This document shows positions 6,993-13,879 of a DNA stretch of 21,647 nucleotides, one piece after another. The notes beneath the pieces are model-generated. The model made no database searches, was not told where the DNA came from, and saw only the letters and a program-made list of their open reading frames with translations. Made by a program: the position numbers and the translations under genes. The first letter of the stretch is position 1. Each line of letters begins with the position of its first letter. Source of the stretch: Pseudomonadota bacterium. GTDB taxonomy: Bacteria; Desulfobacterota; Desulfobacteria; Desulfobacterales; Desulfobacteraceae. The stretch spans positions 1-21,647 of the forward strand of contig JAHJDU010000122.1 in NCBI GenBank assembly GCA_018812385.1, given 5' to 3'.

Positions 6993-7883
6993 TTATCCGC
7001 CAAAAATAGTCAGGCCGGCGCCCGTCAGTGCCAGGAGAATGGCAATGGTTTTGTTCATGGTTATTTTTTCCTTCAGAAAAATTGCAGCCAGGATAAAGAT
7101 GAAAATCGAGGACATCTGATTCAGGATAGCCGCCCGGGAGGTACTTGTATATTTCATTCCCGCAACCCAGCACAGCAGTGCCAGATAATTTCCGATAACC
7201 GAGGCGGGAAGTGCAGTTAACCAGGCCTTTGAAAATTTGAGCTCTCTGAAGTATTGTTTGCGTCTGGGGTGGAATAATATAAGTACCAACAGGGATACAC
7301 TTGCGGAGGCTACCCGGACAAGGGTTGCCCAGAAGACATCGGTTCGTTCCAGCAAGTCTTTTATCATCACAATGCCGGCAGCCAGAAAGATCATGGAAAG
7401 ACAGCCAATAATAATGCCTGACAAAGCACTTTTGTTTTCCAGGGTTTCTTCCTGAGACTTTTTTCTTTTCATTGACCCAACCAAAACGGCTGTAAGTACC
7501 AGGAGGCCACCGATAATGGCATTGACACTTAAATTTTCGTTCAGCAGGATAAACGAAAAAAAGATCACGCTGGGAAGATAGAGGCATTCCACAATGGCAA
7601 CAAGGCCTGCACCCAGACGGTTTAAAGCCATGAAAAAGAAAAGATCTGCCAGAGTAATCCCGATAAAGCCTGATGCCGCCAAAAGCAGCCAGTCATTGAT
7701 GGGTTTGTCCGGGAGAATAGGGATATTAAGGATCACCATGGTAAGAGAAACCAGGATCAGCGCCACAACGCTTTTATAGATATTCAGAGAAACAGGAGAA
7801 AACACTTCACCACTTTTTTTGAACAGGATCACAGCGCTGGCCCATAAAAAGGCCGAAGTCAGTGCAAATACAGAACCCAGCAT
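6993..7883 (-). CDS. EamA/RhaT-family (DMT) transporter
   Basis: This 296-residue inner-membrane protein has ten predicted membrane helices arranged as two EamA repeats. The first covers about residues 3-135, starting LTSAFLWASAVILFKKSG and ending GGLLVLTAVLVGS. A charged cytoplasmic loop RKKSQEETLENKS (about 138-150) follows. The second repeat covers about 152-295, ends ALTGAGLTIFGG, and includes the typical SRAAILNQMSSIFIFILAAIFLKE. Family members export or import metabolites such as amino acids or nucleotide sugars; the substrate here cannot be told. The start ATG 7883 has AAGGT upstream that overlaps the stop of the preceding MaoC-type gene (10-base gap), so the two are co-transcribed. 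It is followed by a weak terminator and then the promoter of the cobalamin operon. Confidence 0.85.
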   Translation of the reverse strand: MLGSVFALTSAFLWASAVILFKKSGEVFSPVSLNIYKSVVALILVSLTMVILNIPILPDKPINDWLLLAASGFIGITLADLFFFMALNRLGAGLVAIVECLYLPSVIFFSFILLNENLSVNAIIGGLLVLTAVLVGSMKRKKSQEETLENKSALSGIIIGCLSMIFLAAGIVMIKDLLERTDVFWATLVRVASASVSLLVLILFHPRRKQYFRELKFSKAWLTALPASVIGNYLALLCWVAGMKYTSTSRAAILNQMSSIFIFILAAIFLKEKITMNKTIAILLALTGAGLTIFGG

Positions 7884-7893
7884 AGTTTCTACC

Positions 7894-8832
7894 TTATATA
7901 GTCTTAAGAAGCCTTCCCTTTAGGTGGGGAAGTCTTTTTTGTTTATCACGAAGTTCAAAGTTGACAATGGTCTGTTGGTTTTCTGTATCATTTTGGCATT
8001 CATACCCCAGGGTCGTTTTTGCAGGCATGAAAATCGGCAGTTTAAAAGATGCTTCAACAAAAGCTGAATCATGAATGCCAAATTTTTTGTCAAGTCTTGC
8101 AACAACCCTTGCAAGACTCCACATGCCATGGGCAATGGCCCTTTTGAATCCAAAAAGCTTTGCTAAAACAGTGTAAAGGTGGTGAGGGTTATAATCACCG
8201 GATACGCTTGCATATCTTCGGCCAGTACCGGCCGGTACAAGTATGGTTTCTTTTTTTTCTAAAAATATTTCGTCTTTTTTCTCTGCTGTTTTTTTCTTTT
8301 TTACAGGGCTTCGGGTAAAAAAGACAGAGATGCCCTGCCAGACAAGTTTGTCTTGGGACCTGACTTCCAGGGTAAAGCCGGTTTCAATTCCCTTTCCGGT
8401 TTTTTTTATGCTGTCAAGGGTGCAGGCAAGGTCAAGAATCTCATCTGTGGTCACAGGTCTTTTCTGTTCAAATGATTGAAAGATATGGATCAGTCCCAGG
8501 GGGTTTATGGGAAAAAAGGACGAGGTGATAAATTTACCCAGAAGGCCTATGAAAATAGTCTGTAAATAGGATATGGGGATGATCTTAGGTCTGTCTTTGG
8601 AAAAGCCACAAACGGTCCTGTAATTTTTAATCAGCTCTTTATCCGGCAGGTAATTTTTTAAAATAATCCGGGTTTTCTTGACAATAACGTCATCTTTAAT
8701 CGTATTAGAGCGAAAAAGGGAAATCAAAAATGCTTTGAGAAAAATAAATCCCATGGAGGGGCATTTTTTTATTTCCACTATGGTTTCCGGAACTGCCAGT
8801 ACTATATGGTGGATAGATTGATCATTTTCCAT
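7894..8832 (-). CDS. double-hotdog MaoC-like (R)-hydratase
   Basis: This 312-residue protein resembles double-hotdog enoyl hydratases such as mycobacterial HtdX. The N-terminal half (about 80-175) carries a degenerate hotdog unit with IPISYLQTIFIGLLGKFI, FPINPLGLIHIFQSF and RPV. The C-terminal half (about 195-312) is an active MaoC domain with the hydratase-2 motif YASVSGDYNPHH at 207-218. D213 and H218 are the expected catalytic pair, and HGMWSLA at 235-241 follows. Such enzymes hydrate trans-2-enoyl-thioesters to (R)-3-hydroxyacyl-thioesters. A Lys-rich linker (178-194) joins the halves. The chosen ATG at 8832 has only a weak ribosome binding site. It heads a two-gene unit with the EamA transporter. 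No beta-oxidation or fatty-acid synthesis genes are adjacent, so the substrate chain length is unknown. Confidence 0.8.
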   Translation of the reverse strand: MENDQSIHHIVLAVPETIVEIKKCPSMGFIFLKAFLISLFRSNTIKDDVIVKKTRIILKNYLPDKELIKNYRTVCGFSKDRPKIIPISYLQTIFIGLLGKFITSSFFPINPLGLIHIFQSFEQKRPVTTDEILDLACTLDSIKKTGKGIETGFTLEVRSQDKLVWQGISVFFTRSPVKKKKTAEKKDEIFLEKKETILVPAGTGRRYASVSGDYNPHHLYTVLAKLFGFKRAIAHGMWSLARVVARLDKKFGIHDSAFVEASFKLPIFMPAKTTLGYECQNDTENQQTIVNFELRDKQKRLPHLKGRLLKTI

Positions 8833-8988
8833 TTTTATCTGCTCTATAAATCTCTGTTATAAAGGAGCATACGTTATCTTTGTTTAGGCTTGAAGTCAAT
8901 AAAGGGTTTGGAGAAAAAATGATGAATAAAAACAGAAAAGTAAGCAGGATACTTGGAAAGCATGTTTTTTAAAAAAAGCAAATTATGA

Positions 8989-9015
8989 TTGACGATAGAT
9001 ATTGCAGAGTATATT
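8989..9015 (+). promoter_or_regulatory. possible gdhA promoter
   Basis: In the 241-base divergent spacer between the MaoC-type gene and gdhA, TTGACG (8989-8994) precedes TATATT (9010-9015) with a 15-base spacer. This is shorter than ideal; TATTTA at 9012 gives 17. The call is plausible only by position. Confidence 0.3.
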
Positions 9016-9073
9016 TAGCAAGGCTGAAATAATAAAAAATTTATTTAACAGAAAGCAGGAGAGGAGAAAGTGA

Positions 9074-10423
9074 ATGGGTACAATATTGGATGTCATCATT
9101 GCAAGAGATCCCTTTGAAAAAGAGTTCCACCAGGCAGTATCAGAAGTTATTGAATCAGTAAAACCTGTTCTGGATAAGAATCCGGAATATAGACATGCCA
9201 GTATTATGGAAAGAATTGTAGAGCCGGAACGCGTAATCCAGTTCAGGGTTCCCTGGGTGGATGATCAGGGTATGGTTAAAGTCAACAGGGGATTCAGAGT
9301 TGAGATGAACTCTGCCATTGGACCATACAAGGGGGGGCTTCGGTTTCATCCTTCAGTCAACCTTTCCATAATGAAATTTCTTGCCTTTGAACAGACATTT
9401 AAAAATGCATTGACAACTCTCCCCATTGGCTCTGGAAAAGGTGGATCAGACTTTGATCCCATGGGCAGATCAGATAATGAAGTCATGAGATTCTGCCAGA
9501 GTTTCATGTCTGAACTTTTTCGTCATTTAGGTCCGGATACAGACGTTCCTGCAGGGGATATCGGTGTAGGTGGAAGAGAGATTGGATACCTTTTCGGTAT
9601 GTGTAAAAAGTTGAGAAATGAATTCACAAGCACGATGACCGGAAAAGGTCAAAACTGGGGCGGAAGTCTGATAAGGCCGGAAGCAACAGGATATGGCGCT
9701 GTCTTTTTTGCCGTGGAAATGTTGACCACCAGGAAAGAAAGCATTATGGACAAAGTCTGTCTGGTTTCAGGTTCAGGGAATGTAGCCCAGTATACTGTTG
9801 AAAAATTAAACCAGCTGGGAGCAAAGGTTGTCACACTTTCTGATACTTCAGGATATATTTATGATGAAAAAGGGATTGATGAAGAAAAACTTAAGTATGT
9901 CATGTATCTGAAAAATGCAAAACGAGGCAGAATCAAAGAGTACTCTGAAAAATATCCGGAATCCGTGTATACGGCCCGTGATGCTGGATCTGATCACAAT
10001 CCGCTCTGGGACAATAAAGCAGACTGCGCTTTCCCAAGTGCCACCCAGAATGAAATCAATGCCAAAGATGCCCAGAACCTGATCAATAATGGTGTTTGTC
10101 TGGTCAGTGAGGGGGCGAACATGCCGACCACGCCGGAAGGTGTTGATATCTTTCTTGATAATAAAATTCTCTATGCCCCTGGCAAGGCAGCTAATGCAGG
10201 CGGTGTAGCAGTATCCGGGCTTGAAATGTCCCAGAATGCAATGAAAATTAAATGGCCCCGCAAAAAAGTGGAAGCCAAACTCAAGAGCATCATGAAAAAC
10301 ATTCATGGGGCATGTCTTGCTGCTTCAGAAGAATATGGAACTCCTGGCAACTATGTCAATGGTGCCAATATTGCTGGATTTATTAAAGTGGCAGATTCAA
10401 TGATGGATCAGGGAATTGTTTAG
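9074..10423 (+). CDS. gdhA: NADP-type glutamate dehydrogenase
   Basis: This 449-residue, full-length hexameric glutamate dehydrogenase catalyses reductive amination of 2-oxoglutarate with ammonium. Seen motifs are the substrate region GPYKGGLRFHPS (83-94) with Lys86, PIGSGKGGSDFDPMGRS (117-133) with the catalytic-site Lys122, VPAGDIGVGGREIGYLFG (148-165) and RPEATGYG (201-208). The dinucleotide fold has SGSGNVAQY (232-240), and FPSATQNEI and SEGANMPTT lie near the C-terminus. The length and the SDFDP/DTDVPAGDIG wording match the NADP-preferring bacterial class (E. coli GdhA, 447 residues), which suggests a role in ammonium assimilation. A Ser replaces the second Gly of the usual GGGKGG. Start ATG 9074 is supported by AGGAG at 9062-9066. 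It is a single-gene unit ending in a shared terminator. Confidence 0.96.
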   Translation: MGTILDVIIARDPFEKEFHQAVSEVIESVKPVLDKNPEYRHASIMERIVEPERVIQFRVPWVDDQGMVKVNRGFRVEMNSAIGPYKGGLRFHPSVNLSIMKFLAFEQTFKNALTTLPIGSGKGGSDFDPMGRSDNEVMRFCQSFMSELFRHLGPDTDVPAGDIGVGGREIGYLFGMCKKLRNEFTSTMTGKGQNWGGSLIRPEATGYGAVFFAVEMLTTRKESIMDKVCLVSGSGNVAQYTVEKLNQLGAKVVTLSDTSGYIYDEKGIDEEKLKYVMYLKNAKRGRIKEYSEKYPESVYTARDAGSDHNPLWDNKADCAFPSATQNEINAKDAQNLINNGVCLVSEGANMPTTPEGVDIFLDNKILYAPGKAANAGGVAVSGLEMSQNAMKIKWPRKKVEAKLKSIMKNIHGACLAASEEYGTPGNYVNGANIAGFIKVADSMMDQGIV

Positions 10424-10453
10424 TTTTTTTATGATTTTTGAGTAAGGTAAAAT

Positions 10454-10490
10454 AAAAAGGCTGGTTAGATTTTTTTTAACCGGCCTTTTT
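10454..10490. terminator. bidirectional terminator between convergent genes
   Basis: AAAAAGGCTGGTTA (10454-10467) pairs with TAACCGGCCTTTTT (10477-10490), with one G-T wobble and a 9-base loop. A-rich and T-rich flanks let it serve gdhA (+) and the minus-strand operon ending at 10489. Confidence 0.85.
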
Positions 10491-10896
10491 ACATGTCTGT
10501 AATATAGGATTTGATCATTGCAAGCTCGTTGGGCCGGATGGGTCTCCAGGATATGGAATAAAGTAATTCAGGGGCCAGTTTTTGTTCCGGTTTCAATTGG
10601 GCTACCCGGATTTTGTCATCCAGTTCAATCCACAGGGTTTTATCAATTTTAAGATCATATTCCTTTGATATTTTCCGGGCAAAATTATGGATATAGTTTT
10701 TTAAAGATGTATTCATAGTGGGGTTAGTTCTGGCATTTTTCAGGATGACAGCGGTGTGAACAAGGTAGCTTATATTGTTCTTGTCTGTTGCCAGCTTTAT
10801 AATTTTTACCCGGTATGATCCCGGCCACCATGAAACGGGCTTTTCGCCTTTAGTGGTTTTGCCATCCCATTCATAAATAAAATCATGCAGCAGCAT
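10489..10896 (-). CDS. unrecognised 135-residue protein of the cupin operon
   Basis: I do not recognise this protein. It begins MLLHDFIYEWDGK, has SWWPGSYRVKII near residue 22-33, a central basic helical part (KNYIHNFARKISKEYDLK) and a C-terminal ELLYSISWRPIRPNELAMI. There is no signal peptide, membrane helix or metal-binding pattern; it looks like a soluble mixed alpha/beta protein. I start it at ATG 10896. AAAGGAT lies just upstream, and any longer start (to 11085) would run through the end of the preceding gene in another frame. It begins 10 bases after the stop of the 541-residue protein, so the three genes 12882-10489 form one operon. Its TAA lies at the foot of the terminator hairpin. 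Confidence 0.7.
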   Translation of the reverse strand: MLLHDFIYEWDGKTTKGEKPVSWWPGSYRVKIIKLATDKNNISYLVHTAVILKNARTNPTMNTSLKNYIHNFARKISKEYDLKIDKTLWIELDDKIRVAQLKPEQKLAPELLYSISWRPIRPNELAMIKSYITDM

Positions 10897-10906
10897 TTTG
10901 TATCCT

Positions 10907-12532
10907 TTATTTAAAATTTTTGATTGCCCTGCGGCAGGTATGGGCAAAATCCTCAGGGTAGCATCCGCTGATCCATCGTAATTGTGCTTCGGAAAAGGTG
11001 GCCGGTGCATGGGGAAGTTTAGGGAGAAATGAATACAAAAGGCGCTGGTCACAATTTTTAGAATCAAATCGTTTTGAAAATTCAATGGTGGTCACCATTT
11101 GTACGCCCAGGGATTCAAGGACTTTTACAGCGGTGAGAATGGCCTTGTCCAGGGAGTTTCTCATATTTGTATCAGCTTCAAGAATATTGCCGCAGGCGGT
11201 TTTAGGCATGAGCTGCAACTCCCACTCGGAAACCTGGGCCTTTGGTGCAAATAAGATGGTATGGTCATCTTCCATCAGGATCAGAGATGATTCGCCAATT
11301 GTTTTATTATCTGTTCTGGTATTGTTTTTTATGGCACTTAAATAGGTTTCAAAAAAGGGTTTACCCGTGGCTTTGGTGTATTGTTCAATAAAATCACTTA
11401 TCAGATCACCGCAGGCAAAAGAAGATATTTTTTGTCCTGAACAGGTTTGAACCATTTTCGGGACCATGGCGTTCTGCTGGTGGATCATCTGGTGGGAGGC
11501 GTGAAGCCTGTGGCCGGACTGGGCATATCCAAATCCAAAGTTCCACCCCCACAGAGTATTGTCAAATTCCAGGGCCGGGCAGGGAAATAGAGCAATTTTT
11601 TTTTGTATTTTATCCCGGAGATCTTCGAGCTCGTTTTGGGTGAGACATTTTCTTTTGTCAGAAAAAGAAATGCCAAGGCCTTGTGCAAGTCTTACAAATG
11701 CACGCTGGTAGTATAAATGACGGATGCCTTTCATGTCTTCTATACAAAGATCCAGGGCTCTGTACCGGATGGCATCATTTGCCATATTGGATGCAAAATG
11801 CCCCCAGGGAATATAGGAATTACGTCTCAAATATTCAAATACGTGGGTGTTTCCATCTTCAGACATATATTCCCCGGTAATTTCATTGCTTCCCTGTACT
11901 CCGGGTTTCAACACCAGGGCATTTTTATAGTCATCCGGAAGATGTCTGTTGTTCACAAGCACTTCAAAAAGTTCATGATCATAGATATCCGGGATAACCT
12001 CATTGTAGCTGGTTTTTTTATATCCGATTCCAACAGGGGTCTGGTCTTTGGGATCAAAAAGAATGTTGCATGATTTTTTTGATAGAAGCATTAGCTCTTC
12101 GGGATCGGAAGATGCCTGGGCAAGTGCAATGAGCAAAGGGTGCGGCAGGATGCCCAGAAGGGCTGTTTTATCTTCTATCCCCGTGCTTTTATCCCCGCGG
12201 AATCGTTCAAAATTTTGAAGCAGAGAGCAGGGCTCAGGTGCTGAAATACGTATTGTTTCAGGATGGGCAGCTTTTATGTCAGCCCATGCAGAGTTAATAT
12301 AAGTGGTGCCCCTAAAGGCAAACGGGTTGGCAATTTCATAGATGATGTCTGCATGGGGTTCATAAAGATCGCTCCCGGGAAAATTGACGGTGTTGTCAAT
12401 CATAGTGCCGTCTTCAAGCTGCCCAAGAGATTCAAAATAGTCATGGTCTCTTAAGTTTTTTACCTTAAAGGCAGGCTTGTGAACACCAACGATGAATTGA
12501 CCATTTCCCCCTACACAGGATCTTGTATCCAT
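10907..12532 (-). CDS. 541-residue protein, possibly GalT/HIT-like fold
   Basis: This large soluble protein is not firmly identified. The part after residue 320 looks like the galactose-1-phosphate uridylyltransferase/Ap4A phosphorylase branch of the HIT superfamily. It has WGWNFGFGYAQSGHRLHASHQ (328-348, a His-rich stretch continuing MIHQQ), and EDDHTILFAPKAQVSEWELQ followed by LMPK (421-444), where GalT enzymes have a similar strand, Trp/Glu and proline pattern. A conserved-looking end follows with RFDSKNCDQRLLY, TFSEAQLRW and YPEDFA. However, the true GalT active-site H-P-H-x-Q is not present exactly; HASHQ with neighbouring His residues is the nearest match. The first 300 residues I cannot assign. 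Its ATG overlaps the cupin stop as TAATG, so translation is coupled. The enzyme activity is undefined. Confidence 0.5.
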   Translation of the reverse strand: MDTRSCVGGNGQFIVGVHKPAFKVKNLRDHDYFESLGQLEDGTMIDNTVNFPGSDLYEPHADIIYEIANPFAFRGTTYINSAWADIKAAHPETIRISAPEPCSLLQNFERFRGDKSTGIEDKTALLGILPHPLLIALAQASSDPEELMLLSKKSCNILFDPKDQTPVGIGYKKTSYNEVIPDIYDHELFEVLVNNRHLPDDYKNALVLKPGVQGSNEITGEYMSEDGNTHVFEYLRRNSYIPWGHFASNMANDAIRYRALDLCIEDMKGIRHLYYQRAFVRLAQGLGISFSDKRKCLTQNELEDLRDKIQKKIALFPCPALEFDNTLWGWNFGFGYAQSGHRLHASHQMIHQQNAMVPKMVQTCSGQKISSFACGDLISDFIEQYTKATGKPFFETYLSAIKNNTRTDNKTIGESSLILMEDDHTILFAPKAQVSEWELQLMPKTACGNILEADTNMRNSLDKAILTAVKVLESLGVQMVTTIEFSKRFDSKNCDQRLLYSFLPKLPHAPATFSEAQLRWISGCYPEDFAHTCRRAIKNFK

Positions 12533-12882
12533 TATAATTCAGGTGCTCCCGACGGAATCAGGCATATAAAAGTAAATATTTTTTCAGATGTGTTCCTGAA
12601 CTGGTGCTCAATATTTGCAGGAACAAATATGGCCGAACCTGCTGAAACCGGATGCCATTTATCCTCGATTAATACTTCTCCACTGCCTGCGTGGATAAAG
12701 ACTTCATGTTCCCAGTCGTGGGTATGTTTTGGTGTATGGCCGTCCCTGCCCATTTCAAACAATCTCATGCAAAAGTTTTTGGCCCCGTCTTCTTTTCCGA
12801 TCATTAATCTGCCGGCCACGTTTTTAACCATCTCATTGTCCATGACAACGGGTAACACATCTTTATAATTGACAACTTTCAT
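12532..12882 (-). CDS. small single-domain cupin
   Basis: This 116-residue conserved beta-barrel protein has cupin motif 1 as HTPKHTHDWEHEVFIHAGSG (about residues 49-68), giving His/His/Glu metal ligands. Motif 2 follows as PVSAGSAIFVPANIEHQFRN (about 78-97) with the second-motif His. Such proteins bind Fe, Mn or Zn and may be dioxygenases, isomerases or ligand sensors; its role cannot be specified. The ATG at 12882 is preferred over TTG 12888 because GGGAG is then 8 bases upstream. It is the first gene of the operon and shares the A of TAATG with the next gene, so its function is probably tied to the 541-residue protein. Confidence 0.85.
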   Translation of the reverse strand: MKVVNYKDVLPVVMDNEMVKNVAGRLMIGKEDGAKNFCMRLFEMGRDGHTPKHTHDWEHEVFIHAGSGEVLIEDKWHPVSAGSAIFVPANIEHQFRNTSEKIFTFICLIPSGAPEL

Positions 12883-12974
12883 TAACAAATCTCCCTTTAT
12901 TGGTTTTGTAATTCAAATATTTTTAAACCTGAATATGTATGAACAAAAATATGCTATTAATTATAGAATTGTCA

Positions 12975-12998
12975 ATGGAATTGGACATGGAATTGGAC
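12975..12998. repeat. perfect 12-bp tandem duplication
   Basis: ATGGAATTGGAC occurs twice back to back (12975-12986 and 12987-12998) in the non-coding spacer before the toxin-antitoxin pair. It is not in a gene. Confidence 0.8.
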
Positions 12999-13075
12999 TT
13001 TGTTTCCAGAGTAAGGCACTCGGAAATAAATATATCTCCAATTTCGGAAGGCCTTAAAGTTTGCCCATGTTTTTA

Positions 13076-13143
13076 TGGGACGCAGATTGGCGCAGATAAC
13101 CGCAGATTAGTAATCCTGAAAACCTGCGCTAATCTGCGTCCCA
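13076..13143. repeat. palindromic CGCAGATT repeat element
   Basis: TGGGACGCAGATT-GGCGCAG (13076-13095) is the near-perfect reverse complement of CTGCGC-TAATCTGCGTCCCA (13124-13143). The left arm and loop also carry three CGCAGATT/A units at 10-base spacing (13081, 13091, 13101). It can fold as a long hairpin. Elements built from CGCAGATT units are known as dispersed intergenic repeats in several bacteria, including delta-proteobacteria. The element has no coding content. Confidence 0.8.
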
Positions 13144-13186
13144 TTTTGGCGGTTTTTATTTTTCCGAGTCCCTAAAGCTATCAGCA

Positions 13187-13231
13187 TTGACAAAATATAG
13201 TATTGACATTGGTATAACAAAAGTCCATATT
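13187..13231 (+). promoter_or_regulatory. possible promoter/operator of the toxin-antitoxin pair
   Basis: Two TTGACA hexamers lie at 13187-13192 and 13203-13208. The second has CATATT (13226-13231) 17 bases on. Similar stretches TATTGACATTGGTATAACA and TATTGATAGCATAACA repeat across 13201-13243 and could be antitoxin binding sites. This fits the usual autoregulation but is unproven. Confidence 0.4.
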
Positions 13232-13267
13232 GATAGCATAACATCATACGTACCAGGGAGGCTTGTC

Positions 13268-13528
13268 ATGGCAACCAGCGTAAAAACAGCTATATCAATA
13301 CAAGAAGAATTATTTAAAGAAGTAAATAGGTTAGCCCGTGAACTGAATGTCTCAAGGAGTAAATTATTTGTGATGGCAGTTCAAGATTATATTAAAAAAC
13401 ATGAGAGCCAAAATTTACTTTTTCAAATTAACAAGGCATTTAGTGACCTTTCTGATTCTGATGAACTTAAAGTCCATAGCAAGATGCGTCAGAAACAAGC
13501 TAAAAATCTTGAGAGCGAGTCATGGTAA
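13268..13528 (+). CDS. antitoxin of a MazF-type toxin-antitoxin pair (RHH/MazE-like)
   Basis: This is an 86-residue protein. Its N-terminal part, VKTAISIQEELFKEVNRLAR followed by ELNVSRSKLFVMAVQDYIKKH, is a ribbon-helix-helix (CopG/MetJ-like) DNA-binding domain of about 50 residues. The C-terminal tail (about 51-86) is charged and likely disordered, and should wrap the toxin. The start at ATG 13268 has GGGAGG 6 bases upstream; a longer TTG start at 13187 would lie inside the promoter. The last codons overlap the toxin start by 7 bases. It should neutralise the toxin and repress its own promoter. Confidence 0.85.
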   Translation: MATSVKTAISIQEELFKEVNRLARELNVSRSKLFVMAVQDYIKKHESQNLLFQINKAFSDLSDSDELKVHSKMRQKQAKNLESESW

Positions 13529-13875
13529 TTGAACAAGGTGAAATATATTGGGTAGCCCTTGGTGAACCAGGCGGCTCAGAACCAGGATATAGGCATCCAC
13601 ATATTGTTGTCCAAAACAATCTCTTTAATTTGAGCAAAATCAATACTGTTGTGATGTGTTCACTTGCTTCCAATTTAAAACGAGGCTTATCTCCGGGCAA
13701 TGTCGTTTTAAAAAAAGATGAAGCAGGTCTTCCCAAAAAGAGTGTTGTGAATATTACTCAGATTTATACCGTAGATAAAAACGATCTTTGTGAAAAAATA
13801 GGGAAAGTAACCAACGAAAGAATCAAGGAAATACTGAGAGGGATTCAACTGCTTACAGAGCCCAGGGAGTTTTAA
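13522..13875 (+). CDS. mazF: MazF/PemK-family mRNA interferase toxin
   Basis: This 117-residue SH3-like-barrel ribonuclease of the PemK/MazF family begins EQGEIYWVALGEPGGSEPGY, with the RHPHIVVQNN strand, then INTVVMCSLASNL and SPGNVVLKKDEAGLPKKSVVN, and ends ITQIYTVDKN plus a final helix. The catalytic region of the family, the Arg near GYRHPHIVVQ and the Ser/Thr near CSLAS, is present. It would cleave RNA in a sequence-selective way when the antitoxin is degraded. Its ATG overlaps the antitoxin end (ATGGTAA), so it is translated by coupling. It ends 4 bases before the stop of the opposing helicase gene, leaving no room for a terminator. Confidence 0.93.
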   Translation: MVIEQGEIYWVALGEPGGSEPGYRHPHIVVQNNLFNLSKINTVVMCSLASNLKRGLSPGNVVLKKDEAGLPKKSVVNITQIYTVDKNDLCEKIGKVTNERIKEILRGIQLLTEPREF

Positions 13876-13879
13876 TAAG

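Noticed and set aside
6937..7587. 216-residue minus-strand frame inside the EamA gene
   Set aside because: It overlaps the EamA transporter in a shifted frame, with irregular composition and no domain; it is a shadow.
9848..10306. 152-residue minus-strand frame within gdhA
   Set aside because: It is antisense to conserved glutamate dehydrogenase sequence and has no ribosome binding site.
10897..11085. N-terminal extension of the 135-residue protein
   Set aside because: It would overlap the end of the 541-residue gene in another frame; ATG 10896 has its own ribosome binding site.
13076..13143. Possible CRISPR array from the CGCAGATT units
   Set aside because: Units are 8 bases at 10-base spacing inside a palindrome; there are no spacers and no cas genes.
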